Of a stretch of 64,000 nucleotides of DNA, positions 26,397-38,226 are shown piece by piece. Made by a program: the position numbers and the translations under genes. The stretch comes from a beta proteobacterium AAP51. Lineage in GTDB: Bacteria > Pseudomonadota > Gammaproteobacteria > Burkholderiales > Burkholderiaceae_C. The stretch's first letter is position 1; the number at the start of each line of letters is the position of its first letter. The stretch spans positions 49,281-113,280 of the forward strand of contig LJHT01000016.1 in assembly GCA_001295905.1 (NCBI GenBank), in the 5' to 3' direction. The notes under the pieces were generated by a model. It did no database searches. It was not told the origin of the DNA and saw only the letters and a list, made by a program, of their open reading frames with translations.

Positions 26397-27425
26397 ATGC
26401 AGGTGCTGATCACGCATGGCCGCCTGGCGCGCACGCGGGTGCTCGAACTTCAGCGCTGGCAGCTGGTGCTGGCGGCACTGCTGCTGGGCGGCGGGCTGTT
26501 GCTGCTCTCTGGGGTGGTGTACCACTCCATCCTGTTGAAGGCGGCCCGCGAGGGCTGGCCGGTGCTCAGCCCGCTGGTGCGGCTGATCGTGCGCGATGAG
26601 GTGCAGCAGCAGGAGCGCTTCATGCGCGACAACCTCGATGCCATCGCGAAGAAGGTCGGCGACATGCAGGCCAAGCTGCTGCGCCTGGAAGCCATGGGCG
26701 AGCGGCTGCAAGGCCTGGCCGGCGTGCCGCTGGACGAACTGCGCAGCGCACGCCCCGGGGCGCCGCCGGCCTCTGCGGGCCAGGCTGCAAGCGCTGCGGG
26801 CCCGCCGGTTCCCGCCGGCGCCGCTCCAACTGCGGGCGGGCGTGGCGGCCCTTACCTGCCTCTGGCGCAGCCCAGCCTCGAGCAACTGCGCCAGGCCGTC
26901 ACCGGTCTCGAAGCGCTGGCTGATTTCCACCTCGACTACTTCACCCTGGCCGAATCCCGCCTGCTGGAAACGCGCCTGCAGGCTTTGCTGATTCCCAGCG
27001 CCGCACCGGTGGTCGGGCCCATGGGCTCGGGTTTCGGCTTTCGCGCCGACCCCTTCACCGGGCGCGCTGCCCTGCATGCCGGGCTGGATTTCCCTGCCGA
27101 GGTGGGCACCCCGGTCCAGGCCGCGGCCAGCGGGCTGGTGAGCCTGCGTGAAAGCCACCCCGAATACGGCCAGTTGCTGGAAATCGACCACGGCAACGGT
27201 CTGGGCACCCGCTATGCCCACCTCTCGGCTTTCGAAGTGCCGGTGGGCGCGCTGGTGCAGCGTGGGCAACTGGTGGGCCGCGTGGGCAACACCGGGCGCT
27301 CGACCGGACCCCACCTGCACTTCGAAGTGCTGGTCAACGGCGTGCCGCAAAACCCTGCGCGTTTTCTGGCTGCGGGCCCTGCGCCGCGCGCTGCGGCGAA
27401 GGCCAGGGCCCCAGGGGGCGGGTGA
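26397..27425 (+). CDS. M23-family (LytM) peptidase, membrane-anchored
   Basis: Predicted periplasmic peptidoglycan endopeptidase or division-type regulator, 342 residues. It has a short cytoplasmic N-terminus, one membrane helix (about 22-44), a coiled-coil-like region (about 65-105), an Ala/Pro/Gly linker and a C-terminal LytM domain. The zinc ligands are visible: HAGLDF (H-x3-D) and HLHFEV (HxH), with the upstream YAHLS histidine. All catalytic ligands are present, so enzymatic activity is possible, unlike degenerate EnvC-type activators. Adjacent secA is on the same strand. Confidence 0.9.
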   Translation: MQVLITHGRLARTRVLELQRWQLVLAALLLGGGLLLLSGVVYHSILLKAAREGWPVLSPLVRLIVRDEVQQQERFMRDNLDAIAKKVGDMQAKLLRLEAMGERLQGLAGVPLDELRSARPGAPPASAGQAASAAGPPVPAGAAPTAGGRGGPYLPLAQPSLEQLRQAVTGLEALADFHLDYFTLAESRLLETRLQALLIPSAAPVVGPMGSGFGFRADPFTGRAALHAGLDFPAEVGTPVQAAASGLVSLRESHPEYGQLLEIDHGNGLGTRYAHLSAFEVPVGALVQRGQLVGRVGNTGRSTGPHLHFEVLVNGVPQNPARFLAAGPAPRAAAKARAPGGG

Positions 27426-27624
27426 TAAACTCGTGTGCTTTGCCCGGCCGCGATAGCAGCCAGGCCGTCTGCGGTGCAGCACATGGCTTGCAAGCCTTTG
27501 CGCCGCCCCCAGATGCCTGAAACCGCGCAGTTTTCCGCCCCCGAATGTCCCCCTGATGGGCCCCGCCCGCCCGCCTGAACCACGGGCCCGCGGCGCGCCG
27601 CCGAACCACGAGACCCGACGCCGC
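27426..27624 (+). promoter_or_regulatory. secA upstream region
   Basis: This 199-base gap between the peptidase and secA has no credible gene and probably carries the secA promoter and leader. No SecM-like arrest peptide or riboswitch was recognised, and I cannot assign -35/-10 elements. Confidence 0.35.
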
Positions 27625-30369
<2,745 letters not shown>

Positions 30370-30372
30370 AAC

Positions 30373-30900
30373 TCAACGCGGCGTTGGGGGCGCCGAGGGT
30401 GCCGGGTTCGGCGCCGAAGCGCCGGCATCTGCACGGTACAGCCCGGCCGGCTGCACGCTGGCCACGCCCGGCAGCCGTCGCAAGGCCTCGATATCGGCCG
30501 GCGTGCGGGGTGCCACCGCTTCGATGACCACGGTGTTGGCGCTGTACTCGCTGGTGCTCATCACCAACCAGCCTTGCAGGCGCAGGGCCTGCAGGCTGGG
30601 CAGGCGGGCGCGCTTCAGGCTCTCCGCGTAAGCGCGCATGCGGTCTTCGCGGCTGCCTTCGGTGCCGGTGTCGGCCCCGCCGGCAAAGCGGGTGGCCACC
30701 GGCGGCGCCGTGAAGGTGAGCAGCCAGCGCGCCTGCTCGGCCGCGCCAGGCCCCGGCGCTTCGGCGGCCGGCACGGCAGGCCGCTCAGCGCCCGCCGTGC
30801 CGGGCGTGCTGCACGCCGCCAGCCCGGCAGCAGCCAGGGCCAGCAGCATGCTGGCCCTCAGCCCACGGGCGGTGGCGGCGCAGGGCCCGCATGGGCTCAA
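30373..30900 (-). CDS. Lipoprotein resembling a free-standing subtilase propeptide (I9-like)
   Basis: A 175-residue predicted lipoprotein whose N-terminus ends in the lipobox LAAC (Cys30). Residues 58-158 can be aligned by eye with the propeptide of the subtilase encoded just upstream: both share FT-P-x-VA-R, a helix with LQA, a TxEY segment and the closing GV-x-V-x-PAG-x-YR. The start overlaps the subtilase stop: a TTG at 30900 shares bases with its TGA, giving coupling; the first in-frame ATG is 30849, which would leave a signal peptide without basic residues. Free-standing I9-type proteins elsewhere inhibit or help fold subtilisins, and that role is inferred here. A general lipoprotein with no link to the protease remains possible. 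Confidence 0.7.
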   Translation of the reverse strand: MSPCGPCAATARGLRASMLLALAAAGLAACSTPGTAGAERPAVPAAEAPGPGAAEQARWLLTFTAPPVATRFAGGADTGTEGSREDRMRAYAESLKRARLPSLQALRLQGWLVMSTSEYSANTVVIEAVAPRTPADIEALRRLPGVASVQPAGLYRADAGASAPNPAPSAPPTPR

Positions 30901-33900
30901 GGCAGCGGAATCAGCGCCGCCGAATTCGCGTTGGCGTTTTCGGTGCTGATCACCAGCAGGCCCTTGTCGCCAGGCGATGCCGTGGCGGCGTTGGCCGGGT
31001 TGCTGGTGACGCTGAACGAACCCGACGCCCCAGGGTTCACCAGGTAGCTGATGGCGCTGGGCACGTTCACCAGCTGGTCCAGCGTGACGTACTGGAAGCC
31101 CCCGGTGCCCAGGGTGTCCAGGATCGCTGCCGTGGCATTGCTGCCGTTGCTCGTGGTCACGCGCAGGCCGATGCGGCTGCTGGCGGTGATGGACATCGGC
31201 GAGGCGAATGCCGTCATCACCATGCGGTTCGAGCCCAGCGTGAAGTCGGGCCGGAAGAACGCATTGCCGTTGGCCCCGGTGAGGCCGGGCGCGATGAACA
31301 CCGCGTTGCGGTTTTCGCTGGTGTTCAGGTTGCGCACCGTGAAGTCGGTGACACCGTCGTTGTTGGTGTCGATCTCCACGTTGACGGTGGCCGAACGCAG
31401 CGTGTCCAGCGGGTTCCAGAACGAAACCCCCACCTGCAGCAGGTTGCCGCTGGTGATGCCGGCCGGCAGCGTGCCCGTGAAGCCGTTGGGCACGAAGCGC
31501 ACGCCCACGCCGCGCAGGTCGACCGGCAGCACGTTCGAGCCCGGCACCAGGGCCGGCTGGTCTTGCGCGTCTTCGCCGCCCACCAGCGTGAAGGCCTCCA
31601 CCGCGGTGCGCGCGGCACCGCTGTTGTCGGTCTGCACCGTGGTGCCGCTGAGCACGGGCACCACGTTGGAGGCCACGCGCGGCAGCATCAGGTAGGGCAC
31701 CCGCACGGTGTCGCCCGGGCCGCCGTCGATGGTGACGAAGCCGTCCTGCTCCAGCTCGGTGAACTTCGCGGTGCAGGCCGCCACCGGCCCGGGCGGGTTG
31801 GTGGTGGTGGTGCAGGTGTCGTCGTTGGTCAGCTTGCGCGGCAGGCCGCTGGCGGCTTCCACGGGCAGGGCCGAGGCAGTGGCCGTGGCCACCAGCTGGA
31901 AGGTGCCGGTGGAGTTACCGGGCACCGTGAGCGTGCTGACCGAGGGCGCGAAGGTGACGCCGCGTGCCGCGTCATCGGCAAAGCGCGGTGCGGCCGACAG
32001 CGTGTAGGTCTTGGCACCCGGCCCGAGGTTCTGCACGACCACCGTGCGCGAGGCGCTGCCATTGCCCGTGAAGGCCTGGGCGCCGAAGGACACGGCGGTG
32101 TTGAAGTAGGTGCCGGCGCTCGGATCGACGTCCTGGTTGTCGTAGGCGATGGTGCCGGTGGCCACCGCGCGGTCGGCGCGCGCGCGCCCCGCGCCCATGC
32201 GCGTCAGCGGGGCCAGCGTGTTGCTGGCCTTCGAGCTGAATACATCGGTGTCGGCGGTGTTCATGATGGCGGCCTTCACCTGCCAGGGCTGGAAGGTCGG
32301 CCGGGCCGACAGCACCAGCGCGGCAATACCCGCCGTCAGCGGGCCCGAGAAGCTGGTGCCGCTGTTGGCCACACCACCGCTGCCGGTGCCGACGTTGGCC
32401 ATCCAGATGTTGGTGCCTGGGGCAGCGATGTCGGGTTTCAGGGCCATGCCGGCCATCGAGGGCCCGCGTGAGGTGAAGCCCGACAACTGGTCGACGAGGT
32501 TCACGCCCCCTGCCAGGTTGGGCGCGTCGCCCAGCGGCGTGATCGTGCCCTGCAGGCCGGGGTTGTTGATGAGGGCGGCCTTGATCTCGGCGCCTTCGCC
32601 GGTGCCGATGGAGTAGGCCGGGCGCGTGACCAGCGGCGCGGCCGCGCCGGCGGCCATGCCGAAGGGGCCGGCCCCGGCCGCGTTGTTCACGATGATGGCC
32701 GCCGATGCACCGCCGCCGCGCGTGTTGCCACCAGCGCGGTGCGTGTTGAAGGCCTTCTCGCTGAACTCGCAGGTGCCGCGGTCGGCGATGCCGAAGGCGC
32801 CGTTCAAGGCCGGGATGGCCGGGTTCGGTGCCAGGGGCACGGGCTGGTTGATGGTGGGCGAGCAGGCCAGGTTCACGTTGTTGGCCAGCGTGTTGTTCAC
32901 GCCCGCCAGCGCCAGCGCGGCCGTGCGCGGTGCCGTGAAGGGCACGCCGAAGGCGCCGCCGATCATGGCGTAGGTCTTGTTCAGCGGGGCGCCCACGGTC
33001 AGCGTCGGGCCGGTCAGCGAGGCGGGCTCGGTGGCGGCCACGCTGATGACGGTGTCTGCCGCCGAGGGCGTGCCCACGATGAAGGGAATGTCGTTGCTGT
33101 TGCCCGCCGAGGCCACCACGGTGATGCCCGCGCGCACGGCGTTGCGCGACGCTTCGGCCAGGCTGTTGGTGAACGGGTTGCCGTAGGCCGCGCCCAGCGA
33201 CATGTTGATGACGAAGCGTGTGCCCGCAGGCAGTGCCGGGTTCTGCGAACCCACCTGGTTGTTGCCGTTGGGGTTGCCGGCGGCGTACTGCACGATCGAC
33301 TCGATGGAGTTCAGCAGCGCGCTGCCTTCGCAGGCCGAGCTGAGGCGGCTGCAACCGCGGTAGCCCAGCAGCATGGCGCCCGGTGCCGAGCCCGGCTGGA
33401 TGTTCGAGCCCGGCACGGCCGAGCCTGCCGCGGCGCTGGCCGAGTTGGTGCCGTGGCCGGCGAAGTCGCTGGCCTGCTGCTTGTTGTCGATGGGGTCGGC
33501 ATCGGGCACGACCGCCAGGTTGGTGCTGCCGTTCCAGGTCTCACCCAGCCAGTCGTAGCCGCCCTTCACGCGCGGGCCGTCAGGGAAGACGCCGGGGGTG
33601 TCGCCGATGGTGGTGGGGCCGGTGCCGGCCACGGCGGCCTGGTAGTAGGCCACGGTGCCCGGGCCCTGGAACGAGGCGTGGGTGTAGTCCAGGCCCGAGT
33701 CGATGACGGCCAGCGCGACGCCCTGGCCGGTGTTGCCGCCCACGTTGACGGGCAGCGTGCCCAGCAGCTGCGGAATGGTCGGCGGCGCCGACTGGCTCAT
33801 GCGGTAGATGCCGGCCGGGCCCACCGCCTTCACGCCGCGCAGGCGGGCGATCTCGGCCATGCGCGAGGGCTCGATGTCGATGATGGCGCCGTTGAAGGCG

Positions 33901-34328
33901 TACTCGGTGGTGTTCTGCACACGCGCACCCAGCGCGGCCATGGCCTGCAGGCGCGGTGCCTTGGCAGCGCGCAGGCGCTGGCTGTACTGGGCCATTTCGG
34001 CCCGGTGGGCCAGGTTGTTGGCGCGCAGGCCGGCGCGTGAGGCCACCGCCGCCGGTTCGGTGAACTGCACGATGGCGCGCACCTTGCCGTCGGCCCCGAC
34101 CACCATGGACGGGTCGCCCGCCACGGGCGTGGAAGAGATGCTGTTGGCTTCAGGCTGCTGTGCCAGCCGCCATGCGGCACTGGGCGCGGCCTTGCTGCTG
34201 CGGTCGGCCTGCGCATGGGCGACGCCGCCCAGGGCCATCAGGCAGGCCGCGGCCAGCAGGGTGGGCGCGGTCATCGGGCGTTGGCCGCGCTGCGGGCGCT
34301 GCACGGCGGAAGAAGAAGCTGAAACCAT
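30897..34328 (-). CDS. Secreted S8-family (subtilisin-like) serine protease
   Basis: A large exported subtilase, 1143 residues. A long signal peptide ends AHA-Q (about 39). An I9-type propeptide lies at about 81-178. The catalytic domain has Asp210 (AVIDSGLD), His292 (DFAGHGT), oxyanion Asn410 (ASAGNSND) and Ser659 (GTSFSGP). An inserted protease-associated domain lies between Asn and Ser (about 440-590). The C-terminal 400 residues are beta-rich, Thr/Asn/Gly-rich repeats of immunoglobulin type. No PEP-CTERM or other sorting signal is visible at the C-terminus, which ends IPLP. The start at 34328 gives the best signal peptide. A sigma-54 promoter match lies about 155 bases upstream. Confidence 0.93.
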   Translation of the reverse strand: MVSASSSAVQRPQRGQRPMTAPTLLAAACLMALGGVAHAQADRSSKAAPSAAWRLAQQPEANSISSTPVAGDPSMVVGADGKVRAIVQFTEPAAVASRAGLRANNLAHRAEMAQYSQRLRAAKAPRLQAMAALGARVQNTTEYAFNGAIIDIEPSRMAEIARLRGVKAVGPAGIYRMSQSAPPTIPQLLGTLPVNVGGNTGQGVALAVIDSGLDYTHASFQGPGTVAYYQAAVAGTGPTTIGDTPGVFPDGPRVKGGYDWLGETWNGSTNLAVVPDADPIDNKQQASDFAGHGTNSASAAAGSAVPGSNIQPGSAPGAMLLGYRGCSRLSSACEGSALLNSIESIVQYAAGNPNGNNQVGSQNPALPAGTRFVINMSLGAAYGNPFTNSLAEASRNAVRAGITVVASAGNSNDIPFIVGTPSAADTVISVAATEPASLTGPTLTVGAPLNKTYAMIGGAFGVPFTAPRTAALALAGVNNTLANNVNLACSPTINQPVPLAPNPAIPALNGAFGIADRGTCEFSEKAFNTHRAGGNTRGGGASAAIIVNNAAGAGPFGMAAGAAAPLVTRPAYSIGTGEGAEIKAALINNPGLQGTITPLGDAPNLAGGVNLVDQLSGFTSRGPSMAGMALKPDIAAPGTNIWMANVGTGSGGVANSGTSFSGPLTAGIAALVLSARPTFQPWQVKAAIMNTADTDVFSSKASNTLAPLTRMGAGRARADRAVATGTIAYDNQDVDPSAGTYFNTAVSFGAQAFTGNGSASRTVVVQNLGPGAKTYTLSAAPRFADDAARGVTFAPSVSTLTVPGNSTGTFQLVATATASALPVEAASGLPRKLTNDDTCTTTTNPPGPVAACTAKFTELEQDGFVTIDGGPGDTVRVPYLMLPRVASNVVPVLSGTTVQTDNSGAARTAVEAFTLVGGEDAQDQPALVPGSNVLPVDLRGVGVRFVPNGFTGTLPAGITSGNLLQVGVSFWNPLDTLRSATVNVEIDTNNDGVTDFTVRNLNTSENRNAVFIAPGLTGANGNAFFRPDFTLGSNRMVMTAFASPMSITASSRIGLRVTTSNGSNATAAILDTLGTGGFQYVTLDQLVNVPSAISYLVNPGASGSFSVTSNPANAATASPGDKGLLVISTENANANSAALIPLP

Positions 34329-34493
34329 TTTCACGAGAGGTACCCCACCATCAAAGTTGAAGTCTTGGACGGCCAGACTCGCCAGGGCGAGCGTCGGCGC
34401 GAAAAACAGGCCCTGCCCGGCAGGAGCCAGGCCCGAAGGAAAGCACAGGGGTCGGATGATCTCGGCCACCGGCTGACCTCACAAGCTGCATGG

Positions 34494-34510
34494 CGCAGGG
34501 TTCGTGCCAA
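34494..34510 (-). promoter_or_regulatory. Sigma-54 (-24/-12) promoter of the subtilase
   Basis: Read on the minus strand, TTGGCACGAACCCTGCG matches the sigma-54 consensus YTGGCACGRNNNTTGCW at 12 of 14 specified positions. The GG and GC pairs are exactly 10 bases apart. The predicted start is near 34483, leaving a leader of about 155 bases before the ATG. The upstream activator site was not identified. Confidence 0.68.
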
Positions 34511-34581
34511 TCTCAGTGAAGCCTCTACCCCGCAACTGAGGGGGCAGGCCGCGGCCGCGGTGCCCAGGGCACACTGCGGGC

Positions 34582-35406
34582 ATGAAGCTCAGCCTTTTGC
34601 CCCTGGTGCCCGACCTGCCTTTGCCCTGGCGCGCGCCGGCGGCCTTGCGCACCGAGGTGCCGCGCGGCTACGGTGTGCAGGAGCAATGCCTGCCCTTCAC
34701 CGCCGCTTGCGCGCTGGGCCTGCTGGTGCCGGCACCTTTCGACTTCGGCCTCTGCCTACCCGAGGAGGTGCCGCCCGAGGGCCGCGCTTTCGAAGCCCCC
34801 GAAGTGGCGCGCCCGCCGGGCGACCGGCGCTGGTTCTACGTCGTCGACCACCCCGGCAGCCGCTTCGAGGGCAATGCCTTCGCGGCCACGCCGCTGCGCT
34901 TCACCGATGCACAGGGGCTGCCGAAGGAGTTGCGCCCGCGCCAGCCCGGCATCAGCTTCATGGACCGGCCCGACCAGGCCGGCCACTTCAAGCTGCACCT
35001 GCCCTGGGTGCTGAAGACGCCCGAAGGCATCGACACGCTCTTCACCCGGCCCCTGAACCGCCCCGCGCCGCTGGCGCTGCTGGACGGCCTGGTGGAGACC
35101 GACTGGTACGCCCACCCCGTGAACCTGGTGGTGAACCGCCCGGCCAGCGGCGCCTTGCACGTGCGGCGCGGCGAGGTCATCGCGCAGCTGATGTTCATCG
35201 AACGCCAGATGCGGCGCTGTGAACTCGAGGTGCTGCAAGGCCACGAGCCCGAGGCCCGGCAGATGCACGAGGATCTGCGCCAGTGGTTCTTCGACCACGC
35301 CGCCGACCGCAGCACCTACCGCCGCCAGGCGCGCAGCCGCCAGGGGCGCATGGAGGCCGGGCCGGCCCTGGGGGCCGAAGCAGGCGAACCGCCGCCCGGG
35401 GCCTAG
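34582..35406 (+). CDS. DUF6065-like protein
   Basis: A 274-residue protein of unknown function with no signal peptide or membrane segment. The segments [23 protein letters not shown] near the N-terminus and [17 protein letters not shown] with [15 protein letters not shown] further on resemble the DUF6065 family as I remember it. The C-terminal 40 residues are charged and of low complexity. The gene is alone between the divergent subtilase promoter region and argJ. The family name is given with moderate certainty. Confidence 0.66.
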   Translation: MKLSLLPLVPDLPLPWRAPAALRTEVPRGYGVQEQCLPFTAACALGLLVPAPFDFGLCLPEEVPPEGRAFEAPEVARPPGDRRWFYVVDHPGSRFEGNAFAATPLRFTDAQGLPKELRPRQPGISFMDRPDQAGHFKLHLPWVLKTPEGIDTLFTRPLNRPAPLALLDGLVETDWYAHPVNLVVNRPASGALHVRRGEVIAQLMFIERQMRRCELEVLQGHEPEARQMHEDLRQWFFDHAADRSTYRRQARSRQGRMEAGPALGAEAGEPPPGA

Positions 35407-35474
35407 GCTGCCCAGGAGAGAGCCAGCGGGCCAGCGGGCCGCCGGACCCCTGCAGCCGCGGCGGGCGGCCTCAC

Positions 35475-35480
35475 TACAAT
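35475..35480 (+). promoter_or_regulatory. Candidate -10 box of argJ
   Basis: TACAAT in a short A/T-rich patch, 35 bases before the argJ ATG. The same hexamer serves as the likely -10 of tRNA-Thr. No clear -35 was found. Confidence 0.35.
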
Positions 35481-35515
35481 TCGCCGCCCGCCCAGTGCCG
35501 TTTTTCCCAGCCGCC

Positions 35516-36772
35516 ATGTCCGTCAATCTTTCGGCCCCGGACCCCCAGACCCTGCTGCCCGTGCCGGGCGTGCGCATCGGCGTGGCCATGGCGGGCGTGC
35601 GCAAGGCGAACCGGCGCGATCTGGTCGTTTTTGCGCTGGATGAAGGCACCGAGGTCGCCGGCGTCTTCACGCAGAACCGTTTCTGCGCTGCGCCGGTGCA
35701 GGTGTGCCGCGAGCATCTGGCCGCGGCTGCGGGGCAGGGCGCCGGCGCTCCCGGCAGCGGCATCCGCGCGCTGCTCATCAACACCGGCAATGCCAACGCC
35801 GGCACCGGCGCCGACGGGTTGCAGCGTGCGCGCCGCAGTTGCAGCGCCCTGGCCGCGCTGATGGGCCTGCAGCCGGCCCAGGTGCTGCCCTTCTCAACGG
35901 GCGTGATCATGGAAACGCTGCCGGTCGAACGCATCGAAGCCGGCCTGCCCGCTGCGCTGGCCGCCCTGCAGCCGGCCGGCTGGGGCGAAGCCGCCACCGG
36001 CATCATGACGACCGACACCCTGCCCAAGGCGGCCTCGCGCCAGGTGCAGATCGGCGGGCGCACGGTCACGCTCACCGGCATCAGCAAGGGCGCGGGGATG
36101 ATCCGCCCGAACATGGCCACCATGCTGGGCTTCCTGGCCACCGACGCCGTCATCGCCCCGGCCGCGCTGCAGGCGCTGGCGCGGCACGCGGCCGATGCCA
36201 GCTTCAACCGCATCACCATCGATGGCGACACCTCCACGAACGACAGCTTCGTGCTCGTGGCCACGCAGCAGGCCGGCCACGCACGCATCGACACGCTGAG
36301 CTCGGCCGAAGGCCAGGCGCTGAGTGCAGCCGTGGTGGCGCTGGCGCAGCAGCTGGCCCAGGCCATCGTGCGCGACGGCGAGGGCGCCACCAAGTTCATC
36401 ACCGTGCAGGTGCAGGGCGGGCGCACGGAAGCCGAATGCCGGCTGGCCGCCTATGCCATCGCCCATTCGCCGCTGGTGAAGACGGCGTTCTTCGCCAGCG
36501 ACCCCAACCTGGGCCGCATCCTCGCCGCCGTGGGTTATGCCGGCATTGCCGACCTCGACCAGGGCCTCATCGACCTGTTCCTGGATGAGGTGCACGTGGT
36601 GCAGCACGGCGGCCGCCTGCCCAGCTACCGCGAGGAAGACGGCCAGCGCGTGATGAAGAAGGCCGAGATCACCGTGCGTGTGCACCTGCACCGGGGCGAG
36701 GCCGAGGCCACCGTCTGGACCTGCGATTTCTCGCACGAGTACGTGACCATCAACGCCGACTACCGCTCCTGA
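35516..36772 (+). CDS. argJ: ArgJ, glutamate N-acetyltransferase/amino-acid acetyltransferase
   Basis: Bifunctional enzyme of arginine synthesis that moves the acetyl group from N-acetylornithine to glutamate and in some species also makes N-acetylglutamate from acetyl-CoA. The 418-residue product has the family features [41 protein letters not shown] with the self-cleavage site at Ala-Thr in ATML, and the C-terminal [13 protein letters not shown]. Thr of the ATML motif becomes the nucleophile of the beta chain. Downstream is an MFS gene. Confidence 0.96.
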   Translation: MSVNLSAPDPQTLLPVPGVRIGVAMAGVRKANRRDLVVFALDEGTEVAGVFTQNRFCAAPVQVCREHLAAAAGQGAGAPGSGIRALLINTGNANAGTGADGLQRARRSCSALAALMGLQPAQVLPFSTGVIMETLPVERIEAGLPAALAALQPAGWGEAATGIMTTDTLPKAASRQVQIGGRTVTLTGISKGAGMIRPNMATMLGFLATDAVIAPAALQALARHAADASFNRITIDGDTSTNDSFVLVATQQAGHARIDTLSSAEGQALSAAVVALAQQLAQAIVRDGEGATKFITVQVQGGRTEAECRLAAYAIAHSPLVKTAFFASDPNLGRILAAVGYAGIADLDQGLIDLFLDEVHVVQHGGRLPSYREEDGQRVMKKAEITVRVHLHRGEAEATVWTCDFSHEYVTINADYRS

Positions 36773-36803
36773 GCCTGCCCTGCTGAAGCGTCTTTCCGGC
36801 CGC

Positions 36804-38111
36804 TTGCTGGCCGCCTTGCCGAGGTTGCCCGAGGGCGACCTGCTGCGTGACGTCGCCTACCGGCGGCTGTGGACCTCCATCCTCACCAGCTCCTTCGGCA
36901 ACCAGGTGATGATGCTGGCGCTGCCACTCACGGCGGCGGTGCTGCTGCAGGCCACGCCCACGCAGATGGGCATCCTCACGGCCATCGAGCTGCTGCCTTT
37001 CGTGCTGCTCAGCCTGCCGGCCGGCGTGTGGCTGGACCGCGTGCGCAAGCTGCCGGTGTACGCGGTGGGCGAAAGCCTCATCGCGGTGGCCGCGCTCAGC
37101 GTGCCGCTGGCCTGGTGGCTGGGCTGGCTGACGATGAACTGGCTCTACGTCGTGGGCTTCATGCTGGGCACGGTGCACACCGTCTCGGGCACCGCCGCGC
37201 AGGTGGTGCTGACGCAGGTGGTGGCGCGCGAACGCCTGGTGGAAGCGCATGCAAAGAACGCGCTCGCCACCTCGGGCGCCGAGGTGGCCGGCCCGGGCCT
37301 GGCGGGGGCGCTGATCAAGGTGTTCGGGGCGCCGGTGGCGCTGCTGGTGAACGCGGCGCTGTTGCTGGGTTCGGCGCTCATCCTGCGCGGCATCAACGTC
37401 CACGAAAGGCGTGAAGCGCGGCCGCCCGGCCACTTCTGGCGCGACATGGGCGTGGGCCTGCGCTTCGTGGTGAGCCACCGGCTGCTCATCACGCTGGGGG
37501 TGCTGATGGCGGTCTGGCAGATGTGCCACTACGCCGCGGCCACGGTGCAGATCCTCTTCGCCACCCGCACGCTGGGCCTGAGCGAACATGCCGTGGGCCT
37601 TTGCTACATGGGCATGGGCGTGGGCACCATCGCCGGCAGCGTGCTGGGCCGGCGCGTCAGCCACCGCATCGGGCCGGGGCCCTGCCTGGTGCTGGGCTAC
37701 GCCATCTGTGGCGCGGGCTGGCTGCTGCTGGCGGTGGCGCCGGCCAATGCCTGGGGCGTGGCGGCCTTCGCCCTGATGCTGATGTCTTTCACGATGGGCG
37801 CCGTGTTCATCTTCATCAACTTCCTCGCCTTGCGCCAGGCCGTCACGCCCGAGCCGCTGCTGGGCCGCATGACCAGCACCATGCGCTGGATCACGCTGCT
37901 GGCCGCCGCGCCCGGCGCCTTGCTGGGCGGCTGGCTGGGTGAACACGCCGGCCTGCGCGCCGCCCTGGGTTTTGCCGGCGGAGTGTCGATGCTGCTGGTG
38001 CTGGTGGCCTGGCGGCTGCCGCTGATACGCCAGCTGAAGCACCTGCCCGAGCAGGAGCGTGAATCCGAGTGGCTGGGGCTGGAGGCCGACGTCCGCAACC
38101 CGACGGCCTGA
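36804..38111 (+). CDS. MFS-family transporter (DHA3/EntS-like)
   Basis: Twelve-helix membrane transporter of 435 residues. It starts near the conserved [23 protein letters not shown], with the MFS motif [10 protein letters not shown] between helices 2 and 3. A cytoplasmic loop of about 25 residues lies at mid-protein. The closest family by eye is DHA3 (macrolide or siderophore exporters), so it probably exports a small molecule; the substrate is unknown. The start is uncertain: TTG 36804 is used, but a CTG at 36783 would add LKRLSGR. The gene lies 31 bases after argJ, with no good Shine-Dalgarno sequence. Confidence 0.86.
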   Translation: MLAALPRLPEGDLLRDVAYRRLWTSILTSSFGNQVMMLALPLTAAVLLQATPTQMGILTAIELLPFVLLSLPAGVWLDRVRKLPVYAVGESLIAVAALSVPLAWWLGWLTMNWLYVVGFMLGTVHTVSGTAAQVVLTQVVARERLVEAHAKNALATSGAEVAGPGLAGALIKVFGAPVALLVNAALLLGSALILRGINVHERREARPPGHFWRDMGVGLRFVVSHRLLITLGVLMAVWQMCHYAAATVQILFATRTLGLSEHAVGLCYMGMGVGTIAGSVLGRRVSHRIGPGPCLVLGYAICGAGWLLLAVAPANAWGVAAFALMLMSFTMGAVFIFINFLALRQAVTPEPLLGRMTSTMRWITLLAAAPGALLGGWLGEHAGLRAALGFAGGVSMLLVLVAWRLPLIRQLKHLPEQERESEWLGLEADVRNPTA

Positions 38112-38226
38112 GGTCTGCCCCCGGCCCGGCGCGGTGCTCGGGTGTGGCCCTGCGTGGGCTTGTGGCGCCGCTTGCCCGCGGTGTGGTGGGTTTTGGGACA
38201 ATCCCGGCTGCTCTTCCGAAAGCCCC

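Noticed and set aside
30897..34328. The subtilase as a PEP-CTERM substrate of XrtB.
   Set aside because: The C-terminus ends IPLP with no PEP motif, hydrophobic segment or basic tail.
34549..34560. A 12-base perfect palindrome (CCGCGGCCGCGG) before the DUF6065-like gene.
   Set aside because: Short GC palindromes are expected by chance in this composition and no further symmetry was seen.
34329..34581. A possible c-di-GMP (GEMM) riboswitch in the long leader of the subtilase.
   Set aside because: I could not find the conserved GEMM core in the minus-strand leader. Only the sigma-54 promoter was supported.
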